NCBI RefSeq assembly: GCF_900217905.1 | Contig: NZ_OBMO01000009.1 | Coordinates: 117,347-181,346 of the forward strand | Length of the DNA: 64,000 bases | Direction of reading: 5' to 3' | Source: Alloalcanivorax xenomutans | GTDB taxonomy: Bacteria > Pseudomonadota > Gammaproteobacteria > Pseudomonadales > Alcanivoracaceae | Shown: piece after piece, positions 32,797-41,306 of the stretch | Position numbering within the stretch: position 1 is the first letter of the stretch | How the letters are laid out: each line of letters opens with the position of its first letter | The notes under the pieces: generated by a model | What the model was told of the DNA's origin: nothing | Database searches by the model: none | What the model saw: the letters and a program-made list of their open reading frames with translations, nothing else | Translations under genes and position numbers: made by a program

Positions 32797-34794
32797 GTGA
32801 AATTCGAAGCGGAAACCGAACCCTCAAAGGGCCAGGTATCCGGTGTGCGGGACTTGCCGGGGCTGTGGCCCTGGCTGCCGCGGCTGGTCACCCTGGTTCT
32901 GACTCTTCTGACCCTGGATTACGTGCTTAATCTCGGGTTTTTCAAATTGGTCACCGCGCTGGAGAGCCAGTTTCTCTACACCGTGGTGGCGTTGATGTTA
33001 CCTCTGGTCTTTATCCTTTGGCCGATCAAAACCGGCATCGCCTCCAAGCGTGTCCCCTGGTATGACGTGCTGCTGTTTTTGCTGGCGTTGGCGGTCTGTG
33101 GATACTTCGTCTACAACGCGGAGCGGATTCTCGACAACGGCTGGGAATACGCGGCACCGCAAACCGCCATGGTGATGAGTTTCCTGCTCTGGGCGATTGT
33201 GGTGGAGGCGGTGCGGCGCGCCGGTGGCTGGCCGCTGGCCTTGATATGTGGTCTCGCCAGTGTCTACCCGATAGTGGCGGACAAGATGCCGGGCCCGATT
33301 CAGGGCTTTCCATCGTCACCGGATCAGACCGCGATCTACCACGCCATGAGCCGGGAAAGCATGTTGGGGATTCCCTTGCAGGCGTTCGCCAACCTGGTGA
33401 TCGGCTTCTTGCTGTTCGGTGTCGCGTTGCAAAAGACCGGTGGCGGCAAGTTCTTCATTAATCTGGCTTTCGCTCTGCTTGGCCATGTTCGTGGTGGTCC
33501 GGCCAAGGTGTCGATTTTTTCCAGTGGTCTGATGGGATCGATGAGCGGCAGTGTGATCACCAATGTGCTCACCACCGGCGTGCTGACCATCCCGGCCATG
33601 CGCCGGGTTGGCATTGGCCGCTCCTATGCGGCGGGCGTTGAGGCGTGCGCATCGACTGGTGGGGTGTTGATGCCTCCGGTGATGGGGGCCACGGCGTTCG
33701 TGATGGCCAGCTTCCTGAATATTCCCTATGCCACCATCGCGCTGGCGGCGGTGGTGCCGTCGCTGCTGTTTTATCTGGGCCTGTTCGTGCAGATCGACGC
33801 TTACGCCGCGAAATATCAGTTGAAGGGATTGCCCCAGGAAGAGCTGCCGTCTTTGCGCCAGACCTTGAAGGAAGGATGGTATTTCATCTTTGTCTTCGTA
33901 CTGCTGATTTGGATGCTGTTCTACTTGCGCCGTGAGGCTGTCGCACCGTTCTATGCCACCGCGCTGTTGCTGGTCATCAACCAGATCCTGCCGTATCACC
34001 GCTGGGGCTGGGCCGAGTGCAAGGACTTCTTTTCCAGCGCCGGCAAGTTGTTCGCCGAACTGATCACGATCCTGGCCGGGGTCGGGCTGTTGGTGGGCGC
34101 GTTGTCGGTAACCGGCCTGTCCGGCACCATCGCCAACGATCTGATCTACATCGCCGGCGGTAATCCGCTGGTATTGTTGATCATGGGGGCGGTTACCAGC
34201 TTTATTCTCGGTATCGGCATGACGGTGACCGCCGCATATATCTTCCTGGCGGTGGCATTGGCCCCGGCTCTGGTGCAGGGCGGTGGTATGAACCCACTGG
34301 CGGTGCACCTGTTCATTCTCTATTGGGGCATGCTCAGTTTCATCACGCCACCGGTGGCTTTGGGCGCTTTCGCCGCCGCCACCGTGGCCGGTGCGAGGCC
34401 GATGGAAACCGGCTTGAAGGCGATGCGGCTGGGTAGCGTGATTTACTTCATCCCGTTCCTGTTCGTGCTCAATCCGGCGCTGATTCTGCAGGGCCAGTGG
34501 CAGGATATCGTGATTGTGCTATGCCAGGCGTTGGTGGGTGTGGTGCTGATCGCCGGTGCCATGCAGGGCTATCTGATCGGCATTGGAGACCTGACCGTGC
34601 ACCGGGCGTTGCAATGGCCGATCCGGGTGATGCTGGTCATCGGTGGTCTGGCCTTCGCTATCCCTGGCGGGGGCGCCATGCCGCTGGATCATGGTGAATT
34701 ATTCATGCTCAGTCTCGCCCTCACTCTGCCGGCGCTGATTGTCGCCTGGCTTCTGGTCCGCAACGTACAGCGGGCACGCCCTCACGGGGCTTAA
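32797..34794 (+). CDS. TRAP transporter fused permease (4TM/12TM)
   Basis: The 665-residue protein fuses a DctQ-like N-terminal part (four helices, about 20-130) to a DctM-like part with repeated glycine-rich loops (SGLMGSMSGSVITNVLTTGVLT, GGVLMPPVMGATAFVMASFL). Fused permeases pair with TAXI binding proteins. A GTG codon (32797) starts the gene with only a weak ribosome-binding site, perhaps relying on coupling to the upstream gene. Confidence 0.92.
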   Translation: MKFEAETEPSKGQVSGVRDLPGLWPWLPRLVTLVLTLLTLDYVLNLGFFKLVTALESQFLYTVVALMLPLVFILWPIKTGIASKRVPWYDVLLFLLALAVCGYFVYNAERILDNGWEYAAPQTAMVMSFLLWAIVVEAVRRAGGWPLALICGLASVYPIVADKMPGPIQGFPSSPDQTAIYHAMSRESMLGIPLQAFANLVIGFLLFGVALQKTGGGKFFINLAFALLGHVRGGPAKVSIFSSGLMGSMSGSVITNVLTTGVLTIPAMRRVGIGRSYAAGVEACASTGGVLMPPVMGATAFVMASFLNIPYATIALAAVVPSLLFYLGLFVQIDAYAAKYQLKGLPQEELPSLRQTLKEGWYFIFVFVLLIWMLFYLRREAVAPFYATALLLVINQILPYHRWGWAECKDFFSSAGKLFAELITILAGVGLLVGALSVTGLSGTIANDLIYIAGGNPLVLLIMGAVTSFILGIGMTVTAAYIFLAVALAPALVQGGGMNPLAVHLFILYWGMLSFITPPVALGAFAAATVAGARPMETGLKAMRLGSVIYFIPFLFVLNPALILQGQWQDIVIVLCQALVGVVLIAGAMQGYLIGIGDLTVHRALQWPIRVMLVIGGLAFAIPGGGAMPLDHGELFMLSLALTLPALIVAWLLVRNVQRARPHGA

Positions 34795-34805
34795 GCGGTG
34801 CCCCT

Positions 34806-34827
34806 CACCGGGCCTTCCGGCCCGGTG
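34806..34827 (+). terminator. Hairpin after TAXI-TRAP permease
   Basis: CACCGGGCC (34806-34814) pairs with GGCCCGGTG (34819-34827) over a TTCC loop, 12 bp beyond the permease stop, followed by a pyrimidine-rich stretch rather than a pure T-run. Probable weak terminator. Confidence 0.5.
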
Positions 34828-34962
34828 ATTCCTCCTCTGTTCTCATTCTGTCGCCATCAGTGACCCGCTGAAAGCCGGCGTTTCGCCGATGTGCATTTTA
34901 TTTCTTTTCTCGTTTCGTGGTTTCGGACTAATGGGTCACGAAGCTTGACGCCGTGCCGTTGT

Positions 34963-34994
34963 TTTTCTTAAATAGAAAAGACTTTCGGAGAAAG
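34963..34994. promoter_or_regulatory. Tandem dyads before the two-HTH IclR gene
   Basis: TTTTCT-TAAAT-AGAAAA (34963-34979) and CTTTC-GGA-GAAAG (34982-34994) are adjacent perfect inverted repeats ending five bases before the start codon; the second overlaps the ribosome-binding site. They may be autoregulatory operators. Confidence 0.4.
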
Positions 34995-34998
34995 AAAA

Positions 34999-36039
34999 AT
35001 GGCGAACAGCTACCAACTACAAACACTGGCCCGGGCCCTGGATGTTCTGGAGCTGCTGGAGCGGACTTCCAATCCGATGTCTCTGACGGAGATCGCCGAG
35101 GTCCTGGGGGAAGCGACCGCCATTGTTTATCGAATCCTGCACACCCTTGAGAACAGGGGCTATCTCTACCGCCGACCGGAGGATAAGCGATACAGCTACA
35201 CCGGACGTTCCACCGGAGCAGGGGCGGTGTCCCGGGCGGTGGATTTGCTGCTGGCGGCAGCCGAAAACGTGCCCGGAGGGGCGCCGGCGGAGCAGCTGGC
35301 GCGGCGGGTGGGGCTGGATCCGAGAGTGACCGAAGAGATTTTGATTCCGCTGAGAGAAAAAGGTTGGATCCGCCAGGAAGACGGCAGCGATCAATGGCAT
35401 CTGTCCCATACGGTGATGGCGTTGAGCCGGCCTTTTCTGAATAGCGACGATGTGTTGTCACGCGTCCGTCCGCTGATGGAGCGGCTCCATGTCGACACCA
35501 GGGAAACCGTGTCCCTGTTCCATCGCGCCGGTGACAGCCAGGTTGTCACCTCCGTGCTGCCCAGCCCCCATCCGGTCCGCTATGCGCTGGATATAGGGAC
35601 CACCGTTCCGCTTTATCTCGGTGCCGCGGGTAAGGCGATGATGGCATTTCTGCCGGAATCCGAAGCGGAAGCGCTGATCAGGAACCACCGGATCACCGCG
35701 TTGACCCGCTATATCCCCAGGACCGGTGCTTTACGGAAAGAACTCAAGTCCATTCACCGTAGGGGCTATGCCATTTCCAACGGTGAACGGGTGGAAGGCG
35801 CCAGCGCGGTGGCCGTGCCAGTACTGCGCGAAGACGGTTATCCAATCGCTGTGCTGGGTCTGATGATGCCCAGCTTCCGCACTTCCGACGGTGAGTTGCA
35901 TGGTCTCGGCGAGAAGCTGGTGAAGGAGCTAAATCTGTTGCGGGTTGCCACGGCCCAACGGCAAAGCGCGCCCTCCGCCTCGCTGGAGGCAGAAAGGGCA
36001 TCCAGCAGACGCGATGAAAATAGTGTGAACAGGCCCTAG
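34999..36039 (+). CDS. IclR family regulator with two winged-HTH domains
   Basis: The 346-residue protein is about 90 residues longer than usual. It has two IclR-type HTH modules: residues 9-68 (LARALDVLELLERTSNPMSL ... YRILHTLENRGYL) and 76-140 (SRAVDLLLAAAENVPGGAPA ... LIPLREKGWI), then the effector domain (about 150-320). The last 24 residues (323-346) are encoded by a dispersed repeat and are probably not part of the ancestral protein. It sits between TAXI-TRAP genes and the acyl-CoA dehydrogenase/tct operon and most likely controls both. Confidence 0.87.
   Translation: MANSYQLQTLARALDVLELLERTSNPMSLTEIAEVLGEATAIVYRILHTLENRGYLYRRPEDKRYSYTGRSTGAGAVSRAVDLLLAAAENVPGGAPAEQLARRVGLDPRVTEEILIPLREKGWIRQEDGSDQWHLSHTVMALSRPFLNSDDVLSRVRPLMERLHVDTRETVSLFHRAGDSQVVTSVLPSPHPVRYALDIGTTVPLYLGAAGKAMMAFLPESEAEALIRNHRITALTRYIPRTGALRKELKSIHRRGYAISNGERVEGASAVAVPVLREDGYPIAVLGLMMPSFRTSDGELHGLGEKLVKELNLLRVATAQRQSAPSASLEAERASSRRDENSVNRP
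35966..36037. repeat. 72-bp copy of the end of the 52622 foldback element
   Basis: This stretch matches the reverse complement of 52621-52692 at 68 of 72 positions by eye. It supplies the last 24 codons and the stop of the IclR gene. The outer end has the same AACAGGCCCT motif as the intact element. Confidence 0.85.
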
Positions 36040-36081
36040 ACCAAAAGTGAATGGCCGGGCGACCGGCATAAGGAGAACAAG

Positions 36082-37236
36082 ATGATTCGTGATCCGGAGA
36101 GCTTCCAGATCTTCCTGAATGAAATCCGTCGCTGGGTGAAGGAAGTGGCCATGCCGGCCGAGGCTCGCGTGGAAGCCGAGGACCAGATTCCAGAGGAACT
36201 GGTCGAGCAGATGCGCGATCTGGGTTTTTTTGGCTGGAGCATTCCCGAACAGTTTGGTGGCGCGGGCCTGACTGCCGAGGAGCTGGTGCTGGCGGCGATG
36301 GAGTTATCCCAATGCGCCACCGCTTTCCGTGCCCGGGTCGGGACCAACACAGGAATCGGCTCGGAGGCGCTGGTAGCCGACGGCACGGAAGAGCAAAAGG
36401 CCCGTTATCTGCCATCGCTGGCGAGCGGTGAGGTAACCGGCTGTTTCGCGCTGACCGAACCGGAAGCCGGGTCCCAGGCCACGGCCTTGCGCACTCGCGC
36501 GGTGCGGGACGGTGACGAGTACATCCTTAATGGTTCCAAGTGTTTTATTACCAATGCTCCCATTGCCGGGTTGTTCACGGTGATGGCGCGAACCGATCCA
36601 GAAGATCTGTCCGCCAAAGGCATCAGCGCTTTTATTGTCGAGGGAGACACGCCGGGCCTGAGTGTGGGTAATCCGTACAAAAAAATGGGCCAGGCCGGAT
36701 CACCGGTATCGGAAGTGTATTTCCAGGATTGCCGGGTGCCCGCGGCCAATCTGATCGGCGGGGTGGAAGGCAAGGGGTTCGTCACCGCCATGAAGGTGCT
36801 GAACAAACAACGTCTGCATCTGAGTGCCTTGTGTACCGGGCCGGCCATGCGTATGCGTGACGAGGCTCTGGCCCATGCACTGAAGCGTCGCCAATTCGGT
36901 CAGCCGATCGCGGATTTTCAATTGGTGCAGGCAATGATCGCCGACATCCAGACGGAGATCCACGCGGCCCGCGCTTTGATTCTGGAGACCGCCCGTAAGC
37001 GGGATCAGGGAGAAGATATAAAGCTGGAAGCGTCCATGTGTAAATACTTCGCGTCGGAGATGTGTGGTCGGGTGGCGGACAAGGCGGTACAGATTTTCGG
37101 CGGTGCCGGTTACGTGGCCGACTACAGCTGCATCGAAAGGCTCTACCGGGATGCTCGTCTGTTCCGCCTGTATGAAGGCACCAGCCAGATCCATCAACTG
37201 AATATCGCCAAGCTGACCCTGCGCGCGGCTTGCTGA
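36082..37236 (+). CDS. Acyl-CoA dehydrogenase
   Basis: The 384-residue flavoprotein has GCFALTEPEAGSQATALRTRA (FAD/substrate loop), KCFITNAPIAGLF and LFRLYEGTSQIHQLNIAK, with the catalytic Glu in YEGT. It introduces the 2,3 double bond in an acyl-CoA and passes electrons to ETF. It heads a probable operon with the tct genes (37 bp to the first TctC) and a CoA-transferase further on, suggesting uptake, activation and oxidation of one carboxylate. Confidence 0.92.
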   Translation: MIRDPESFQIFLNEIRRWVKEVAMPAEARVEAEDQIPEELVEQMRDLGFFGWSIPEQFGGAGLTAEELVLAAMELSQCATAFRARVGTNTGIGSEALVADGTEEQKARYLPSLASGEVTGCFALTEPEAGSQATALRTRAVRDGDEYILNGSKCFITNAPIAGLFTVMARTDPEDLSAKGISAFIVEGDTPGLSVGNPYKKMGQAGSPVSEVYFQDCRVPAANLIGGVEGKGFVTAMKVLNKQRLHLSALCTGPAMRMRDEALAHALKRRQFGQPIADFQLVQAMIADIQTEIHAARALILETARKRDQGEDIKLEASMCKYFASEMCGRVADKAVQIFGGAGYVADYSCIERLYRDARLFRLYEGTSQIHQLNIAKLTLRAAC

Positions 37237-37273
37237 AACCTTTGACATTCACTAACCCGGAAGGAAAGACGAC

Positions 37274-38236
37274 ATGCTTACAACAATCACGCGTCGAATC
37301 CTGAAACTGATCGTCCCCGCCCTGATTATGGCGGTGGCATCGTTGTCTCAGGCGGCCGACTATCCAGAGCGTCCCCTCACCGCCATGGTGCCGTTTCCCG
37401 CTGGTGGTAGCACCGACCTGATGGCCCGCGCCATCGCCAGGGAACTGACCGATTCTCTTGGCACCAATGTGGTGGTGGACAATCGCGCCGGCGGAGCCGG
37501 CACGGTAGGGATGGCCGCCCTGGCTCGTGCGCGCAATGATGGCTATACCATCGGCGTGGTCCCGGCCGCTCCGCTGGTGAATCAGCCGCATATGCGGCGC
37601 ACGCCTTATAACCTCGATTCTTTTGACTATATTTGCCAGTTCTTTCTGAGCCCGCAGGCGCTGGCGGTAAAGCCGCAATCGCCATTCTCCAGCCTTGATG
37701 AGATGGTGGCTTACGCCAAGGCGCATCCCGGAGAGCTTACCTATGGCAGCCCCGGTCCGGGGTCTCTGCCAAATCTGTCCATGGAGCAGTTCCTGGAGAA
37801 GGCCGGGGTAAAAGTCACTCATGTCCCGTTCGCCGGCGACGGCCCCGGTGTCACCGCTTTGATGGGCGGGCACGTGGACATGTACATGACCATGTCCAAT
37901 GTGATCGCCGATCGGGAACTGAAGGCCATTGGCATTTTCAGTGAGGCGCCCTTGGACACTCTGCCCGGCGTGGAAACGGCGATAAGTCAGGGCTACGACT
38001 TGACCGCGTCCTGGTGGGGTGGGGTGATCGCACCCACGGGCATCCCCGACGAGGCCCGAAATACGCTGGAAAAAGCCTGCCAAAAAGCCACGGAGTCCGA
38101 GCGCCTTGATCAGGTCCTGGGGCGACTGGGGACCCAGGCTGCCTATCTGGGCTCAGGTGACTTTCTCAAGCAAGTAAACCGCATCTCGGAAACCAACGGA
38201 CGGTTGATCGATAAGGTGCTCAAGAAACAACAGTAA
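37274..38236 (+). CDS. tctC: Tripartite tricarboxylate transporter binding protein (TctC/Bug), first copy
   Basis: The 320-residue protein has a signal peptide (about 1-27, LSQA-AD) and the Bug-family sequence YPERPLTAMVPFPAGGSTDL, then VVVDNRAGGAGTVGMAALAR and SPGPGSLPNLSMEQF. Bug proteins bind carboxylates in the periplasm with two water-bridged loops. It is followed at once by a close paralogue (about 60 percent alike by eye), so this looks like a tandem duplication. Confidence 0.9.
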   Translation: MLTTITRRILKLIVPALIMAVASLSQAADYPERPLTAMVPFPAGGSTDLMARAIARELTDSLGTNVVVDNRAGGAGTVGMAALARARNDGYTIGVVPAAPLVNQPHMRRTPYNLDSFDYICQFFLSPQALAVKPQSPFSSLDEMVAYAKAHPGELTYGSPGPGSLPNLSMEQFLEKAGVKVTHVPFAGDGPGVTALMGGHVDMYMTMSNVIADRELKAIGIFSEAPLDTLPGVETAISQGYDLTASWWGGVIAPTGIPDEARNTLEKACQKATESERLDQVLGRLGTQAAYLGSGDFLKQVNRISETNGRLIDKVLKKQQ

Positions 38237-38294
38237 TCCGATGGCTCCGGCAATCGGGGCCAAACCGCGCTTATCTGATATTCAGGAGAACAAC

Positions 38295-39260
38295 ATGAAG
38301 ATAACAAAACTATTGTCTCTTGCTCTGACCGCCGCTCTGCCGTCTCTGCTGGTGTCCCCATTGGCGTTGGCGGAGGATTTTCCCACCAGACCAATAACGG
38401 AAATCGTGCCGTATCCCGCCGGTGGCAGTAGTGATTTGGCCGGTCGGGCTCTCGCCAATGCCCTTGCCGATCATCTTGGTGTCAACGTGGTTGTCGATAA
38501 CCGTTCCGGTGGTGGTGGCAGCGTCGGCATCAGCGCTCTGGCTCGGGCCCGGACGGACGGCTACACCATCGGCGTGGCACCAATAGGCACCATCGCCAAT
38601 CAGCCTCACATGCATCGCACGCCCTACAACACGGAATCGTTTGACTACTTGTGCCAGTTCTACTACGGCCCTGAAGTCCTGGTAGTGAAACCGGATTCGC
38701 CGTTCAACACTCTGAATGAGGTGATCGATTACGCCAAGGCCCATCCCGGCAAGTTGTCCTTTGGCAGCCCCGGGCCGGGCACTTTGCCGCACCTGGACAT
38801 GCTCAGATTCCAGCAGGTGGCGGGTATCGAGCTGACCCACGTTCCCTTTGCCGGCGACGGCCCGGGTTTGACCGCGTTGATGGGTGGACATGTGGATCTG
38901 TATATGGCGATGCCGAACACGGTTACCGACCGCAATCTTGATGCGGTGGCGGTATTCAGTGATGAACCCATGGCTTCCCTGCCCGGTATCAAGACCGTGA
39001 TGGAACAGGGCCACAACATGACCGCTTCCGTTTCCGGCGGCCTGGTCGCCCCCAAAGGGCTGCCGCAGGACATTAAACAGAAGTTGGTAAAGGGCTGTGA
39101 GCAGGCCACTGAAGCCGAAGAGCTGAAAAAGGTACTGGCCCGTGTCGGCTTCGAGGCTCGCTATCAGGGCCCGGATGAGTTCCGTCAATTGGTGGAGCAT
39201 ACGTCCGAGGTGAATGGCCGCTTGATCAATGATGTGATCAAAAAAGGCGGAGGCCGGTAA
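38295..39260 (+). CDS. tctC: Tripartite tricarboxylate transporter binding protein (TctC/Bug), second copy
   Basis: The 321-residue paralogue of the preceding gene has signal peptide 1-26 (PLALA-ED), FPTRPITEIVPYPAGGSSDL and VVVDNRSGGGGSVGISALAR. ATG 38295 follows AGGAGAACAAC. Differences around the ligand loops (APIGTIANQPHM against VPAAPLVNQPHM) hint at altered specificity. Both could feed the single TctBA permease encoded downstream. Confidence 0.9.
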   Translation: MKITKLLSLALTAALPSLLVSPLALAEDFPTRPITEIVPYPAGGSSDLAGRALANALADHLGVNVVVDNRSGGGGSVGISALARARTDGYTIGVAPIGTIANQPHMHRTPYNTESFDYLCQFYYGPEVLVVKPDSPFNTLNEVIDYAKAHPGKLSFGSPGPGTLPHLDMLRFQQVAGIELTHVPFAGDGPGLTALMGGHVDLYMAMPNTVTDRNLDAVAVFSDEPMASLPGIKTVMEQGHNMTASVSGGLVAPKGLPQDIKQKLVKGCEQATEAEELKKVLARVGFEARYQGPDEFRQLVEHTSEVNGRLINDVIKKGGGR

Positions 39261-39262
39261 TT

Positions 39263-39730
39263 ATGAAAGCACGTGTCCTTGACGCTGGCTATGGCGTTGC
39301 CGTGCTGGTCGCGGCATTGGCGGTGTATTTCGCCGGCGGTGGCGACGACAGCGTGCAGCAGGTGGCCAATGATCCGTTCTGGTATCCGAAGGTGCTGCTG
39401 GTCTTGATCGGCGTGTGTTCGGTGTGGCTGCTGGTGAAAAGCGCGTTGGGGCGTTCCGGGACGCCGCCCTCGAGCATTCAGTGGCGGGCCTTGGCGGCAA
39501 CGGCGATGATCAGCGGTGCTTACCTGCTGGCCTATGAGGCGCTGGGCTTCGTGCCCAGCACCCTGGCTCTGATGTTGGTGATGAGCGGGGTGCTGGGGTT
39601 CCGGCGCCCACTATGGCTGGTGGTTATCTCGGTATTGTTCACCGCGATGATCTGGTACGGCTTCGCCGATTTGTTGAATCGGACGCCCCCGGGGCCAGCG
39701 TTGCCTTCCTTGAGTTCACTGTTCCAATAA
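39263..39730 (+). CDS. tctB: Tripartite tricarboxylate transporter small subunit (TctB)
   Basis: The 155-residue protein has four predicted membrane helices with the TctB pattern (DPFWYPKVLLVLIGVCSVWLL early, ALGFVPSTLALMLVMSGVLGFRR). It is the small permease subunit. Its ATG lies two bases after the second tctC stop, so translation is coupled. Confidence 0.88.
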   Translation: MKARVLDAGYGVAVLVAALAVYFAGGGDDSVQQVANDPFWYPKVLLVLIGVCSVWLLVKSALGRSGTPPSSIQWRALAATAMISGAYLLAYEALGFVPSTLALMLVMSGVLGFRRPLWLVVISVLFTAMIWYGFADLLNRTPPGPALPSLSSLFQ

Positions 39731-39773
39731 TTTTTCCAAAAAAATACATACCGGATAACCGGAGGCTATCGAA

Positions 39774-41285
39774 ATGGATGCCTTTTTAAGCGCCCTCAGT
39801 ATGCTCACCTCGATGGATGCCCTGTTGGCCGTGGTGGCGGGTACGCTGGTGGGTATCATCATCGGCGCCTTGCCCGGCCTGGGGTCGTTACTCGCGATCA
39901 CCATGGCCCTGCCATTGACCTTCGTCCTGGGGCAAGGTGCCAGTATCGCGTTGCTGCTTGGCATTTACTGTGGATCGATCTACGGCGGCTCGCTATCCGC
40001 GATTCTCATCAATACACCCGGTACGCCGCAGTCCGCGGCAACGGTGCTGGATGGCTTTCCCATGGCGCGGCGTGGCGATGCCGGGTTGGCGCTGGGCTGG
40101 TCGACCACGGCGTCGGCCTTTGGTGGCATCCTGGCCACCATCATTCTGGCGGTGGCCTCGCCGTTGCTGGCGAAGATCGGCATTCGCTTCGGGCCGGTGG
40201 AGTATTTCGCGCTGGGCCTGTTCGCGTTGACCTGCATCGTGACGGTGTCACGGGACAACCTGGTGAAGGGATTGCTCGCCGGTCTGCTGGGCTTGTTCGT
40301 GGCGGTGGTGGGGCAGGACCCCGTGACCGGCTATTTGCGTTACGACTTTGGTGTCTTCGATCTCTCCGCCGGTATCGGCCTGGTGCCGTTTCTGGTTGGG
40401 TTGTTCGCTTTGTCCGAGGTGTTCTGGCGAGCGGCGGAAAAAAAGGAGGAAATCGGGCCGGTTATCCGCTCCGCCTTCCAACTGCCGACACTGCTGGATC
40501 TGCGCCAGCGTGCCTCGGTGCTGATCAAGTCATCACTGATCGGAACCTGGATTGGTACGCTGCCGGGCGTCGGCGCCGCCTCCGCTTCCATGGTCAGCTA
40601 TGCGGAAGCCAAGCGAAGTTCTCCGAACAAGGACAAGTTTGGCACCGGTGAGCCGGATGGTTTGATTGCTTCCGAGGCGGCCAATAACGCGGTCAGCTCA
40701 GGGGCCATGGTGCCGACCTTGTCTCTCGGCGTGCCCGGTGATCCGATCACCGCGGTGATGCTTGGTGCCCTGGTGCTGCAGGGGGTCACACCGGGCCCCC
40801 GGTTGTTCCTCGAGAATCAGTCGCTGGTGCTGTTCATCTTCATGATGCTGTTCGTGGCGAACATCTGCATGTTTCTCGGCGGGATGCTGATGTCGCCGTT
40901 ATTTTCGCGGATCCTGCGTCTCCCCGAGCCGCTGTTGATGGCCTGCGTGGTGGCGTTGGTCGCCACCGGCACCTACAGCATCAACGCCAACCCTTTTGAT
41001 TTGCTGGTGGTGTTGATCGCGGGTATTGCCGGTTTGCTGCTGCGCTACAACGGTTTTCCCCTGGCGCCGATGGTGATCGGGTTCGTGCTGAGCCCAATGA
41101 TCGAACAAAGCCTGCGGCAAGGCCTGATTCTGAATCAGGGCAGTTTCGTCGCTTTCGCCGCCAGCCCGATTGCCGCGGTGCTGTTTGCTTTGACCACGCT
41201 GTTTCTGCTGTGGCCTGCGATCCGGCTTATTCAGCGGCGTGTGCTGCAACGGCGGAAGGGGCAGCCGTCAACTAATTCGAATTAA
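39774..41285 (+). CDS. tctA: Tripartite tricarboxylate transporter large subunit (TctA)
   Basis: The 503-residue protein has about 12 helices and TctA signatures: GALPGLGSLLAITMALPLTF, YGGSLSAILINTPGTPQSAA (the ligand loop), GTLPGVGAASASMVSYAEAK and SLGVPGDPITAVMLGALVLQG. It is the ion-coupled carrier for the acid captured by the TctC proteins. Full length. Confidence 0.94.
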   Translation: MDAFLSALSMLTSMDALLAVVAGTLVGIIIGALPGLGSLLAITMALPLTFVLGQGASIALLLGIYCGSIYGGSLSAILINTPGTPQSAATVLDGFPMARRGDAGLALGWSTTASAFGGILATIILAVASPLLAKIGIRFGPVEYFALGLFALTCIVTVSRDNLVKGLLAGLLGLFVAVVGQDPVTGYLRYDFGVFDLSAGIGLVPFLVGLFALSEVFWRAAEKKEEIGPVIRSAFQLPTLLDLRQRASVLIKSSLIGTWIGTLPGVGAASASMVSYAEAKRSSPNKDKFGTGEPDGLIASEAANNAVSSGAMVPTLSLGVPGDPITAVMLGALVLQGVTPGPRLFLENQSLVLFIFMMLFVANICMFLGGMLMSPLFSRILRLPEPLLMACVVALVATGTYSINANPFDLLVVLIAGIAGLLLRYNGFPLAPMVIGFVLSPMIEQSLRQGLILNQGSFVAFAASPIAAVLFALTTLFLLWPAIRLIQRRVLQRRKGQPSTNSN

Positions 41286-41306
41286 TCAGGAAGTACAGGG
41301 AGAATA

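Noticed and set aside
36782..38083. A 433-codon minus-strand frame
   Set aside because: Antisense to the acyl-CoA dehydrogenase and first tctC genes, with no recognisable domains.
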